A DNA stretch of 64,000 nt. It comes from Stomorhina lunata (lineage: Eukaryota; Arthropoda; Insecta; Diptera; Rhiniidae). Where the stretch lies: the NCBI GenBank assembly GCA_933228675.1, contig OW121743.1, forward strand, positions 68,722,208-68,786,207, read 5' to 3'. The position numbers and the translations under genes were made by a program. Under the pieces are notes generated by a model. The model was not told the origin of the DNA. It worked only from the letters and a program-made list of their open reading frames with translations, and searched no databases. Shown here piece after piece: positions 37,050 through 48,300 of this stretch (position 1 is the first letter of the stretch; the number at the start of each line of letters is the position of its first letter).

Positions 37050-39440
37050 TTAGTATAAAATTCTATAACAATAAGAAAATTTTGAAAAATTTTCTATAAA
37101 AATAAGAAATTTTTAAAAAAGTTTTTAAAAAATTTTCTAAAAAATAAGAAATTTTTGAAAAATTTCTTATAAAAATAAAATTTTCAAAAATTTCCTATAA
37201 AAATAAGAAATTTTTGAAAAATTTCCTATAGAAATAAGAAATTTTGATAAAATTTTCTATAAAAATAAGAAATTTTTGAAAAATTTCCTATAAAAATAAG
37301 AAATTTTGATAAAATTTTCTATAAAAATATAAAATTTTTGAAAAATTTCCCATAAAAAATAATAAACTTTTAAAAAATTTGTTATAATAAAAAAATTTCT
37401 ATAAAAAAGGAAATTTTTGAAAAATTTATTATAATAATAAATATAAAAATATGAAATTTTTTAAAAATTTGTTAAAAAAAATAAGAAATTTATAAAAAAT
37501 TTCTTATAGAAAAATCAGAAATTTTTTAAAAATTACCTTTAAAATTAGGTAATTTCAAAAAAATCGTATAAAAATAAAAAAATTAAAAAAATTTCCTATC
37601 AAAATAGAAAATTTTTGAAAAATTTCCTATCAAAAAACATTCTAGAATTTTTTTTTTTTAAATAAGAAATTTTTGAAACATCTTCTACAAAAAAAAGAAA
37701 TTTTTGAAAACTTCCTATAAAAATAAGACATTTTTGAAAAATTTCCAATAAAGATAGGAAATTTTTGAAAATTTTCCTATAACAATAAGAACTTTCGTAT
37801 AAAAATGGGAAATTTCCTATTTTGAAAAATAGGAAATTAATGAAAAATTTCCTATAAACAAAAGGAAATTTTTGAAAAATTTCCTATTTTGAACAATAGA
37901 AAATTTTTTAAAAATTTTCTATCAAAATAAGAAATTATTGAAAAATTTCGTATAAAAAAATTTTTTGATAAATTTCCTATAAAAATAAGAAATTTTTGAA
38001 AAATTTCCTATACAAATAGAAAATTTTTGAAAAATTTCCTATAAAAATAGAAAATTTTTGAAAAATTTCCTATAAAAATAGAAAATTTTTGAAAAATTTC
38101 CTATAAAAATAGAAAACTTTTTAAAAATTTCCTATAAAAATAGAAAATTTTTGAAAAATTTCCTATAAAAATAGAACATTTTTGAAAAATTTCCTATAAA
38201 AATAGATCATTTTTGAAAAATTTCCTATAAAGATAGAAAATTTTTGAAAAATTTCCTATAAAAATAGAAAATTTTTGAAAAATTTCCTATAAAAATAGAA
38301 AATTTTTGAAAAATTTCCTATAAAAATAGAAAATTTTTGAAAAATTTCCTATAAAAATAGAAAATTTTTGAAAAATTTCCTATAAAAATAGAAAATTTTT
38401 GAAAAAATTCCTATAAAAATAGAAAATTTTTGAAAAATTTCCTATAAAAATAGAAAATTTTTGAAAAATTTCCTATAAAAATAGAAAATTTTTGAAAAAT
38501 TTCCTATAAAAATAGAAAATTTTTGAAAAATTTCCTATAAAAATAGAAAATTTTTGAAAAATTTCCTATAAAAATAGAAAATTTTTGAAAAATTTCCTAT
38601 AAAAATAGAAAATTTTTGAAAAATTTCCTATAAAAATAGAAAATTTTTGAAAAATTTCCTATAAAAATAGAAAATTTTTGAAAAATTTCCTATAAAAATA
38701 GAAAATTTTTGAAAAATTTCCTATAAAAATAGAAAATTTTTGAAAAATTTCCTATAAAAATAGAAAATTTTTGAAAAATTTCCTATAAAAATAGAAAATT
38801 TTTGAAAAATTTCCTATAAAAATAGAACATTTTTGAAAAATTTCCTATAAAAATAGAAAATTTTTGAAAAAATTCCTATAAAAATAAAAAATTTTTGAAA
38901 AATTTCCAATAAAAATAGAAAATTTTTAAAAAATTTCCTATAAAAATAGATAATATTTGATTAATTTCCTATAAAAATAAGAAAGTTTTGATTAATTTCC
39001 TATAAAAATAAGAAATTTTTGAATAATTTCCAATAAAAGAAATAAGAAATAATAAATTTTTTTAAAAATTTCTTAAAAAAATAAGTCATTTTTGAAAAAT
39101 TTCCTATAAAAATAAGAAATTTTTAAAAATTTTCCGATAAAAATATAAAAATTTCCTATAAAAGTAAGAAATTTTTAAAAAATTTCTTATCAAAATAAGA
39201 AATTTTTGAAAAATTTCTTATACAAATAAGAAATATTTTAATTTGTTTTATAAAAATAACAAATTTTTTTAAAATTTCCCACAAAAATAAGAAATTTTTA
39301 AAAAATTTCTTACAAAAATATGAATTTTTTGTAGATTTTCTACAAAAATAAAAAATTTGTGAAAAATTCCCTATATTTTTAAGAAATTTTTTAAAAATTT
39401 CTTAAAAATATAAGAAATTTTAGAACATTTTCTTTAAAAA
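37050..39440 (+). repeat. Array VII: 31-bp satellite, orientation B, AGAAAA variant, about 75 copies
   Basis: The core (37990-38940) is AGAAAATTTTT, G, AAAAATTTCCT, ATAAAAAT, nearly invariant for about 30 units. The flanks (37050-37980 and 38940-39440) are degenerate and mostly AAGAAA. The core is the exact reverse complement of array II, 31 kb away. Confidence 0.97.
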
Positions 39441-40199
39441 CATAAGAAAAAAATGTTGATGCCGTCATTCCAGTATCAAGTGTTCAATGAACGGCTGGCA
39501 CATTATTCTGCAGTTCCTCCTCTCTCTTGCTCTAAAAGCTTTATTTCTTAGCTTATTTAAACATGATCGCATGTAATTTAGAGGGGGTGTAAATCTACCT
39601 AAAGGGGTCCGAAAAGAGGACTCATGACTGGTACTTGTTTCTGCCGCTTTTTTTTCTTCCAACGTTATTTTTTTGCGGCTTTATTTGTCGATTGTCATTT
39701 CATATGAAAAGTGTCAAACGCCGCTGAACATACATACAATATTATTGTAATATACTTTTTTTTGTTGTAGTTGTTGTTGCTGCGGTTTATTGCAATGCGT
39801 TTTCAGATGTTTTTGTTGCTGTTGTTGTGTGTAATTTTTTATACTATTGTAAAATGAATGTACACCGCCATGAGTCGGACAAACACTGAGACATGACAAG
39901 TAATGTCTGTCTATCCGCTTTTAAGTCCGTCCGTGTATCTGTCATGCTCGTATCTTTTTGGTTGGTTTTTGTAGGCCTGATAAAATAATTTAGTTTTGTT
40001 TTTTGTTGTTATTTTTTATTTTATTTGTTTTACTAAAACTACAACAAAATTATGACAATTGTTAAATGGTAAAAAATTGTTTTTTTTTGTTTAAGACAAT
40101 ACAAATAAATTTTAGAGGTTATTAATTTAGTTTGAGTTAAGGTTTTTCGGAGATATGAGAATTTTGTGATGTCGGTGCGATTTTAGATAGTTCTAATAA
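39441..40199. other. Unique, more complex intron island between arrays VII and VIII
   Basis: About 0.75 kb with near-normal base composition, TTGTTGTTG runs and several CCGTC/CTGTC words. I see no coding exon: the two minus ORFs of about 60 codons have no domain. It contains a candidate recursive splice site at 39599/39598 (minus strand). A regulatory or ratchet role is conjecture. Confidence 0.5.
39583..39618 (-). promoter_or_regulatory. Candidate recursive (ratchet) splice site
   Basis: On the minus strand, pyrimidine-rich CTCTTTTCGGACCCCTTTAG abuts GTAGAT, giving the acceptor-donor AG|GT arrangement of zero-length recursive splice sites. The tract is interrupted by CGGA and the donor half is weak. 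Of the AG|GT sites I scanned by eye in this intron it had the best upstream tract. Confidence 0.25.
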
Positions 40200-41167
40200 A
40201 TTTTTTTCTATAAAAACAGGAAGTTTTTGAAAAATTTTCTATAAAACTAAGAATTTTTTGAAAAATTTGCTATAAAAATAAGAAATATTTGACAAATATT
40301 CTTGACAAAATAAGAAATTTTTGAAAATTTTCCTATAAGAATAGGAAATTTTTAAAATTTCATATAAGAATAGGAAATTTTTGAAACATTTCCTATAAAA
40401 ATAGGAAATTTTTGAAAAATTTCCTTTCCTAATAGAAATTTTTGAAAAATTTCTTTCAAAAATAAGAAATTTTTAAAAATTTCATTTAAAAATAAAAAAA
40501 ATTTTTAAAAATTTCTTATGAAATAAGAGATTTAAAAAAAAATTCTATAAAAATATGGATTTTTTTTAAATTTTCTATAAAAATAAAAAAAAAAATTTTA
40601 TATTTGCTATAAAAATATAATTTTTTTTTGTAAATTTCCTTTAAAAATAAGAAATTTTAAAAAAATTTCCTATAAAAATAAGAAATTTTTGAAATATTTC
40701 CTATAAAAACATGAAATTTTTAAAAAGAAATTTCTTTAAAATAAGAATTTTTTAAAAATTTCTTATAAAAGTAAGAAATTTTTGAAAAATTTCCTATAGA
40801 AATAAGAAACATTTGAAAAATTTCATATAGAAATAAGAATTTTTTGAAAAATTTCCTATAGAAATAAGAAATATTTGAAAAATTTCATATAGAAATAAGA
40901 AATTTTTGAAAAATTTCCTATAAAAATAGGAAATTTTGGAAAAATTTCCTATAGAAATAGGAAAATTTTAAAAATCTTATAAAAAAATATAAAATTTTTA
41001 AAAAACTTTTTATAAAAATATGAAATTATTAAAAATTTTTTGTAAATTTTTCTTTAAGAATAAGAAATTTTTGAAAAATTTTCCAATAAAATAAGAAATT
41101 TTTTGAAAAATTTCCTATAAAAATAAGCAATTTTTGAAAAGTTTCCTATAAAAATAAGAATTTTTTT
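40200..41167 (+). repeat. Array VIII-a: degenerate 31-bp satellite, orientation B
   Basis: About 30 diverged units, consensus AAGAAATTTTT, G, AAAAATTTCCT, ATAAAAAT, with frequent indels. Interrupted by the MITE at 41168. Confidence 0.93.
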
Positions 41168-41302
41168 TAATGTAGGGTTCATATAACTAAAGCATGTGAC
41201 GATTGAGTGAAATTTACATGTGTTTTGTTACTGTAATAAAAACAAAATACATGTAGATTTCAATCAATCGTCAGGCGCTTGAGTTATATGAACCCTACAT
41301 AA
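41168..41302. mobile_element. Hairpin MITE, PIF/Harbinger-like, with TAA target duplications
   Basis: The element body (41171-41299, 129 bp) begins TGTAGGGTTCATATAACT and ends with its exact complement AGTTATATGAACCCTACA. The arms stay paired with few mismatches for about 55 bases each, leaving a short loop. TAA flanks both ends (41168-41170 and 41300-41302), fitting the 3-bp TWA duplication of PIF/Harbinger elements. No coding capacity, so non-autonomous. It sits inside array VIII and so inserted after that array formed. Confidence 0.85.
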
Positions 41303-42300
41303 ATATTTTTAATAAAAATAATAATAATTTTTGAAAAATTTCCTATAAAAATTGTAAATTTTTGAAAAATAGGAAATTTTTGAAAAATTTCTTATAAAGA
41401 CAAGAAGTTTTTAAAAGTTTTTTAAAATTAGAAATTTTTGAAAAATTTCGTTCCAAATAAGAAATTTTTTAAAATTTTCTTTAAAAATAAGAAATTTTTG
41501 AAAAATTTTCGATAAAAAATAGAATTTAAAAAAAAAATTATAAAAATAAGAAATTAAAAAAAAAAGATTTCCATAAAAATATGATCTTTTTTAAATTTCC
41601 TATAAAAATTAGAAGTTTTTTAAAATTTCCTTAAAAAATAACAAATTTTGAAAAGATTTCCTTAAAAATAAGAAATTTTTAAAATATTTCCTATAAAAAT
41701 AGGAAATTTTTGAAATATGTAATAACAAATTTTGAAAATTTTACTGTAAAAATATAAAATTTTTAAAAAACTTCTATAAAAAATTAAAAAATAAAGAAAT
41801 TTTTGAAATTTTTTATATAAAAATGAGGAATGTTTTTAAAATGTCCTATAAAAAAGAGTTTTTTGAAAAAATATTCTATAAAAACTAGAAATTAAAAAAA
41901 AAATGTATATAAAAATAAGAAATCTTTGAAAAATGTTTGTAAAAATAATAAATTTTTGAAAATTTTCTTTAAAGTCAAGAAATTTTTGAAAAATTTCCTA
42001 TAAAAATAAGACATTTTTAAAAATGTCCTATAAAAATAAGACATTTTTTAAAAATGTCCTATAAAAATTAAAGTTTTTTTTAAAATTTCCTATAAAAATT
42101 AAAGCTTTTTTGAAAAATTTCGTATAAAAATAAGAAAGTTTTAAAAATTTTCTATAAAAATAAGAAATTTTTGAAAAATTTCCTGTAAAAATAAGAATTT
42201 TTGAAAAATTTCTTATAAATTTTTGAAAAATTTCTTGTTAAAATAAGAAATTTTTGAAAAATTTGCTATAAAAATAGAAAAAAATTTGAAAGTTTGAAAA
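41303..42300 (+). repeat. Array VIII-b: degenerate 31-bp satellite, orientation B
   Basis: Continuation of array VIII past the MITE, again mainly AAGAAA units, strongly diverged at 41500-41960 and cleaner at 41970-42260. Confidence 0.92.
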
Positions 42301-43169
42301 TTTTTAATCAAGACTTTGTTAGTATCTGAGGCTCTCGATCGTGACTGATCATCCACTCTTAACTTCTTTTCTTCTTTACATTTCCCTTACGAGAATTTGA
42401 ACTTAACTGTAAATAATTATGTATTTTTTTACATTTCCCAACCTTTAAACTAATTATATTACCAAGAATACACTTAAAAAATACCAGGAAGTAGTAAAAA
42501 TAACCTATATCTCAATTAACATTGGACAAAAAAAGTGTTTGTAGAACATAAACTAAAAAAAATGATGAACGTTTTAAAAAAACAAAGTTAAAACTCCACA
42601 ATCAAATATCATTAAAATAACGTAAAAATACTCTTTAACAAAAAATGTTAACAAAAAAAAATTGTTTCTTTCAAACTAAAATTCATAAGAAATTAAGAAA
42701 CAAAAACATAAAACCAAAAACACTAAAAGACTCTAAATAATCAACCCCAGGAAAGCCAAGAACCTAAAACGCACAATATATTTTAAAAAGGCCAAGGCCT
42801 TTAATAAAGACTACCACCACTAAAAGCAAAGACTGAAAGAAAAAAACTTCAAAGTGTAAAAGAAACGACACAAAAACCCTAATTTAGAAAAAATTAAGCC
42901 AAGAAACTCAAAAAAAAAGAACTGAAACTATAAATTCAAAATATACTCGTGTTTATGAGAGTTCTTAAATAAACGTTAAAATTTGTTAAAAGAACAAAAA
43001 GTAGTCAGTCAATGGATTTTTTAAGGTTATGTTTGAAAATAAAAATTAAATACTACTTTTACTACTAAAGTGAGAAACTTTTCAAAAAAGGCGGTTAGGG
43101 TGACCTAAAGGTTTTTTTAATTCAAAATTTTGTTTGTTTTTTTGATAATATTCAGGTAATTCAATAATT
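42301..43169. other. Unique AT-rich spacer between arrays VIII and IX
   Basis: About 0.9 kb of A-rich sequence (on +). No coding, RNA or tandem signal. Confidence 0.5.
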
Positions 43170-45335
43170 TTTAGTTAAATTTAGAAATTTACTACTTGTT
43201 TTAGTAAACTTGGCTACTTTTAGTCGAATTGAATAGAAGTAGTCAAACTGACAAGAAATAGTCAAACTGGACATAATAGTCAAAAAATGTAGTTAATATT
43301 ATCTTGATATACTCAATTGTTTTAGAAATACACAAGAAATACTCAAATGTTATAGAAACATCAAATCAAACTAAAAATAGTCAAATTTACTATAAATTTT
43401 TAAATCGACTAATAATATTAAAATTTACAAAAAATTATGAAAATGACTAGAAATAGTCAAATTTAGTAGAGGTAGACAAATTTAAATGTGCAATTGACTA
43501 GTCGATGGCTAATTTGGCAATTCAATTCGTTAGAATTGAAATTTGACTATTTGTAGTAATTTAGCTTTCTCTGGTCAACTTGGCTATTTGACCATTCTAG
43601 TCATTTCGATTATTTTTTGTCAGTTTTTCTATTTTTAGTCAATGACAATTTTTGGTCAATTCGACTACTTCAATCAATTTTTCAAGTTAATTTGAATATT
43701 TTAAATAAATTTGTTTATTTGTTTTTTATTTTGATTAATATATCAATTTTAAAAGTTTCTAGTTAATTTGCCAATTTTAGCCAATTTTACTATTTTAGTC
43801 AATTTATCAATTTTGGATATTTTTATGCTATTGGAATATTTTAGTCAGTTTTATTACTTTATGTAAATTTTTCCATTTTCAGCCTTTTTTATTAATGACT
43901 ACTTCAGTCAATTTGACAACTTTTGTTAATTTAACTACTTTAGTTAATTCGACTACTTTAGTCAATTTAACTACTACTTTACTACTGCTTTAGTCCATTT
44001 GACTACTACTTTAGTCAATTTGACCACTACTTTCGTCAATTTGACTACTACTTTAGCCAATTTTACTGCTTTAGTCAATTTGACTACTTTAGTTTATTCG
44101 ACTACTTTAGTCAATTTGACTACTTTAGTCAATTTCACTACTTTAGTCAAATTGACTACTTTAGTCCATCTGACTACTTTAGTCAATTTGACTACTTTAG
44201 TCAATATGACTACATTAGTCAATTTTACACCTTTAGTCAATTTTACTACTTTAGTCAATTCGACTACTTTACTCAATTTGACTACTTTAGTCAATTTCAC
44301 TACTTTAGTCACTTCCACTACTTTAGTCACTTCCACTACTTTAGCCAATTTGACTACTTTAGTCAATTTGACTACTTTAGTCAATCTGACTACTTTAGTC
44401 AATTTGACTACTTTAGTCAATCTGACTACTTAAGTCAATTTGAGTACTTTAGTCCATTTGACTACTTTAGTCAATTTTACTACTTTAGTCAATTTCACTA
44501 CTTCAGTTACTTCGACTACTTTAGTCAATTTGACTACTTTAGTCAATTTGACTACTTTAGTCAATTTGACTACTGTAGTCAATTTGACTACTTAAGTCAA
44601 TTTCACTACTTTAGTAAATTTGACTACTTTTGGTCAATTTGACTACTTTAGTAAATTTACTACTTTAGTCAATTTGACTACTGTAGTCAACTTGACTACT
44701 GTAGTCAATTTGACCATATACTACTATTTCTTTTTAATTGACAATTTAATAATAAATAAATAAGTAGTCAATTTTACTATTTATAGTCAATTTGACTATT
44801 TTCTAGCCAATTTTCTATTTTTAGTATTTGACTACTTCTTCTCAAACTTATTTGACTACTTTTAATCAGTTTAACTTTTTCCGATAATATAAGAATTTTG
44901 CAGTCAATTTGACTATTTACTGTCTATTAACCTTTTCTATAAATAGAAATTGTCTTCTTCTTCTTCTTTATAAATCTATTTGGCTAGCCAATTTTTCTAT
45001 TTTTACTTTGGCTCTTTAAAATTTGACTACTTCTACTATATTTGAATATATCCAGTCATTTTGACTAATTATAGTATATTTGAAGATAATTTGAAAATTT
45101 CTAGTCAATTTCAATCTTTATAGTAAATTTAACTATTACTATTCAGCAGGAGTATTTTCTACAATTTGACTAAAAGTAGTCAATTTGACTACTTAAGTTA
45201 ATTTGACTATTAATACTCAATTTGACTATTGCTAGCAAACATTTATATTTCTTTAAATTGACTACTTCTTGTCAAATTAATTTGGCTACTTTTTCTACTT
45301 TATTTGACTAAAACTAGTCATTAGATCTATTATAT
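43170..45335 (+). repeat. Array IX: 18-bp satellite, ACTACTTTAGTCAATTTG unit
   Basis: The clean core (about 43890-44720) is an 18-bp unit whose AGTCAA-T-TTGACT part is self-complementary apart from the centre. The left flank (43230-43460) runs in the opposite direction (GTAGTCAAACTGA), flipping at about 43490. The right flank (44730-45335) decays slowly. Unrelated in sequence to the 31-bp family but also built on a dyad. The 144-codon ORF at 43999-44433 and its 108-codon antisense are by-products of a period divisible by three. Confidence 0.95.
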
Positions 45336-46354
45336 AGATTTTTAAGTGAAATGGTCACCTTAAACCTTAAACCAAACGCCATTGACTTCATTTACAACCA
45401 AGACTCAAAGGGATTTATATATAAACTAAAAATTCAGAGATAATATAGAATAAAAGGCGTTATTAACATGAAGAACACTAAAAACTTAAAACTGACTAAC
45501 TTGACTCAGTCACTGTCTTACTATTTAAATTCGTTTTTATAGACAGATATTTTCCTCCTTCATTTCTCGGTTAAAGAATTAATGGCTTTTGTAAAATTTT
45601 AATGTGAACATTATTACAAAACAACACAAAACACCCAAAAGGCTTTAACAAAAAAAAAAAAAAAATATGTAACGTTAAAGTAAAAACTAAAAGAAAAACT
45701 GAATAAAGAATAAAAAGGGCATTCCTAAAATGCATTTTTATGGTTAAAAGCAGCAGCCAGCCACTGCAGCAGCTAAAGCAGCGGCTTAACATCTAAAACA
45801 TTAAAAAAAACCAAAAGAAGAAAAAAGACAGCCGGTCAGACAGACGAACCTTTTTAAAAGCAAAATATGCATATACAACTCAGGCTCAGGGAAATTCTTT
45901 TGAAAATCTTTTCTTTAAGTGAGAAAAGTGGAAAATCTTGTTTCTTATAGTATCTTTTGTGTGTGAGTGTTAATATCAGACTGATAATAGTCTTTTAGTT
46001 TATTACAATATTTTTCTTTTATATTATTTTTAATATCTAATAATGAAACCTTTTATTTTTCTTTATTTCCATCGAAAGGCTTTCTTACGTTCGTCCCCTT
46101 AAGTAAATTGTTCACGGGGTATCATTAGGCAAAACTGGAAATTTAAAATGAGTGTTAACTTAGAAAATTGTAAGAACTAATGCCAGCTGATTTCAGAGGA
46201 TTTATCTGCGACTGTGCTACGGTTTAAGGTGTTAATGTTTGAAAAGGTTTTTGTGAATACTCGAAATTAGTTCTAGAAACCAGAACTCAATATGTTAAGA
46301 TTACACATTTTTTTGGTTAATTATTACCTAAGTCTACTTATGATGAGATTTATT
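45336..46354. other. Unique spacer between arrays IX and X
   Basis: About 1 kb. It includes a CAGCAGCCAGCCACTGCAGC-type patch at 45750-45785 and a balanced stretch at 46070-46260. No gene recognised. Confidence 0.5.
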
Positions 46355-48165
46355 AAATTTTGAAAATTTCCTATAAAAATAGGAAATTTTTAAAAAATTT
46401 CGTATAAAAATAAGAAATTTTTCAATAATTTTCAATAAAGATATGAAATTTTTGAAAAATTTTCGATAAAAATAAGAAATTTTTGAAAACTTGCCCTTAA
46501 GAATAAGAATTTTTTGAAAAAAATTTTTATAAAAATAAAATATTTTTCTATAAAAATAAGAAATTTTTGAAAAACTTGCTATAAAAATAAAATTTTTTTA
46601 TAAAAATAGGAAATTTTTGAAAATTTCCCATAAAAAAAATTTTAAATTTCCTATAAAAATGAGAAATTTTCTTTTAAAAAAGGAAATTTTTGAAAAACTT
46701 CCTATAAAAATTAAAATTTTTTTGAAAATTTCCTTTAAAAATAAGAAATTTTTGAAAAGTTTCCTATAAAAATAAGAATTTTTTGAAAAATTTCTTATAA
46801 AAATAAGAAATTTTTGAAAAATTTTCTATAAAAATAAGAAATTTTTGAAAAATTTTCTATAAAAATAAGAAATTTTTGAAAAATTTTCTATAAAAATAAG
46901 AAGTTTTTGAAAAATTTCCTACGAATATAAAGATAAGAAATTTAAAAAACCCTAAAAAAATAAGAAATTTTTGAAAAATTTCTTAAAAAAAAGACATTTT
47001 TGAAAAATTAAAAAAATAAGAATTTTTTGAAAAATTCCTTATGAAAATAAGAAATTTCTGAAAAATTTCCTATAAAATAAGAAATTTTTGAAAAAATTCC
47101 TATTACAGTAAGAAATTTTTGAAAAATTTCCTATAAAAATAAGAAATTTTTGAAAAAGTTCCTATAAAAATGAAATATTTTTGAAAAATTTCCTACAAAA
47201 ATAAGAAAATTTTGAAAAATTTCCTATAAAAATTAGAAATTTTTGAAAAATTTCCTATAAAAATTAGAAATTTTTGAAAAATTTCCTATAAAAATTAGAA
47301 ATTTTTGAAAAATTTCCTATAAAAATTAGAAATTTTTGAAAAATTCCTTTTAAAAATAAGAAATTTTTTGAAAAATTTCCTATAAAAATAAGAAACTTTT
47401 GAAAAATTTCCTATAAAAATAAGAAATTTTTGAAAAATTTCCTTTAAAAATAAGAAATTTTTGAAAAATTATCTATATAAATAAGAAATTTTTGAAAAAA
47501 TTTGCTATAAAAATAAGATATTTTTGAAAAATTTCCTATAAAAATAAGAAATTTTTTAAAAATTTCTTATATTAAATTTTTGAAAAATTTCTTAAAAAAA
47601 TAAGAAATTTTTGAAAAGTTTCTTAAAAAAATAAGAAATTTTTGAAAAATGTTCTATAACAAAAAAGAATTTTTGAAAAATTTTTCTATAAAAATAAGAA
47701 ATTTTTGAAAAATTTCCTACGAGTATAAAGATAAGAAATTTAAAAAAAATCCTAAAAAAATAAGAAATTTTTGAAAAATTTCTTATTTTTTTTAAGTTTA
47801 AAAAAAATAAGAAATTTTTGAAAAATTTCTTATAAAAATAGGAAATTTTTGAAAAATTTCTTATAAAAATAGGAAATTTTTGAAAAATTTCTTATAAAAA
47901 TAAGAAATTTTTGAAAAATTTCTTATAAAAATAAGAAATTTTTGATAAATTTGTTATAAAAATAAGAAATTTTTGAAAAATTTCTTGTAAAAAAAAGAAA
48001 TTTTTGAAAAATTTCCTATTAAAGTAAGAAATTTTTGAAAAATTTTCTATAAAAATAAGAAATGATTGAAAAATTTCCTATAAAAATAAGAAATTTTTGA
48101 AAAAGTTCCTATAAAAATAAAAAATTTTTGAAAAATTTCCAAAAAAAATAAGAAATTTTTGAAAA
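46355..48165 (+). repeat. Array X: 31-bp satellite, orientation B, about 57 copies
   Basis: Consensus AAGAAATTTTT, G, AAAAATTTCCT, ATAAAAAT, with local sub-blocks: four consecutive TTAGAAA units at 47230-47335, and a TTTCTTA-rich block at 47815-47950. A phrase CTACGAATATAAAGATAAG at about 46919 recurs as CTACGAGTATAAAGATAAG at 47718, indicating an internal duplication of about 800 bp. Runs directly into an island of the 18-bp family. Confidence 0.95.
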
Positions 48166-48300
48166 AGACTATTTTTAGTCACCTCGACTATTGGTAGTCA
48201 ATTTGACTATTTTTAGTCATCTTGACTAATGGTAGTTAATTTGACTATTTATAGTCAACTTGACTATTGGTAGTCAATTTGACTATATTAATTCCTACTA
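48166..48300 (+). repeat. Island of the array IX family fused to the end of array X
   Basis: About seven diverged copies of the AGTCAATTTGACTAT motif start immediately where array X ends, 2.8 kb from the main 18-bp array. Here the period is nearer 18-20 with TTGGTAGTCAA and TTTTTAGTCA alternating. Confidence 0.85.

Noticed and set aside
43999..44433. 144-codon Thr/Leu/Val repeat ORF and its antisense Lys/Val repeat ORF
   Set aside because: By-product of the 18-bp satellite for the same reason. It begins and ends at random unit mutations.
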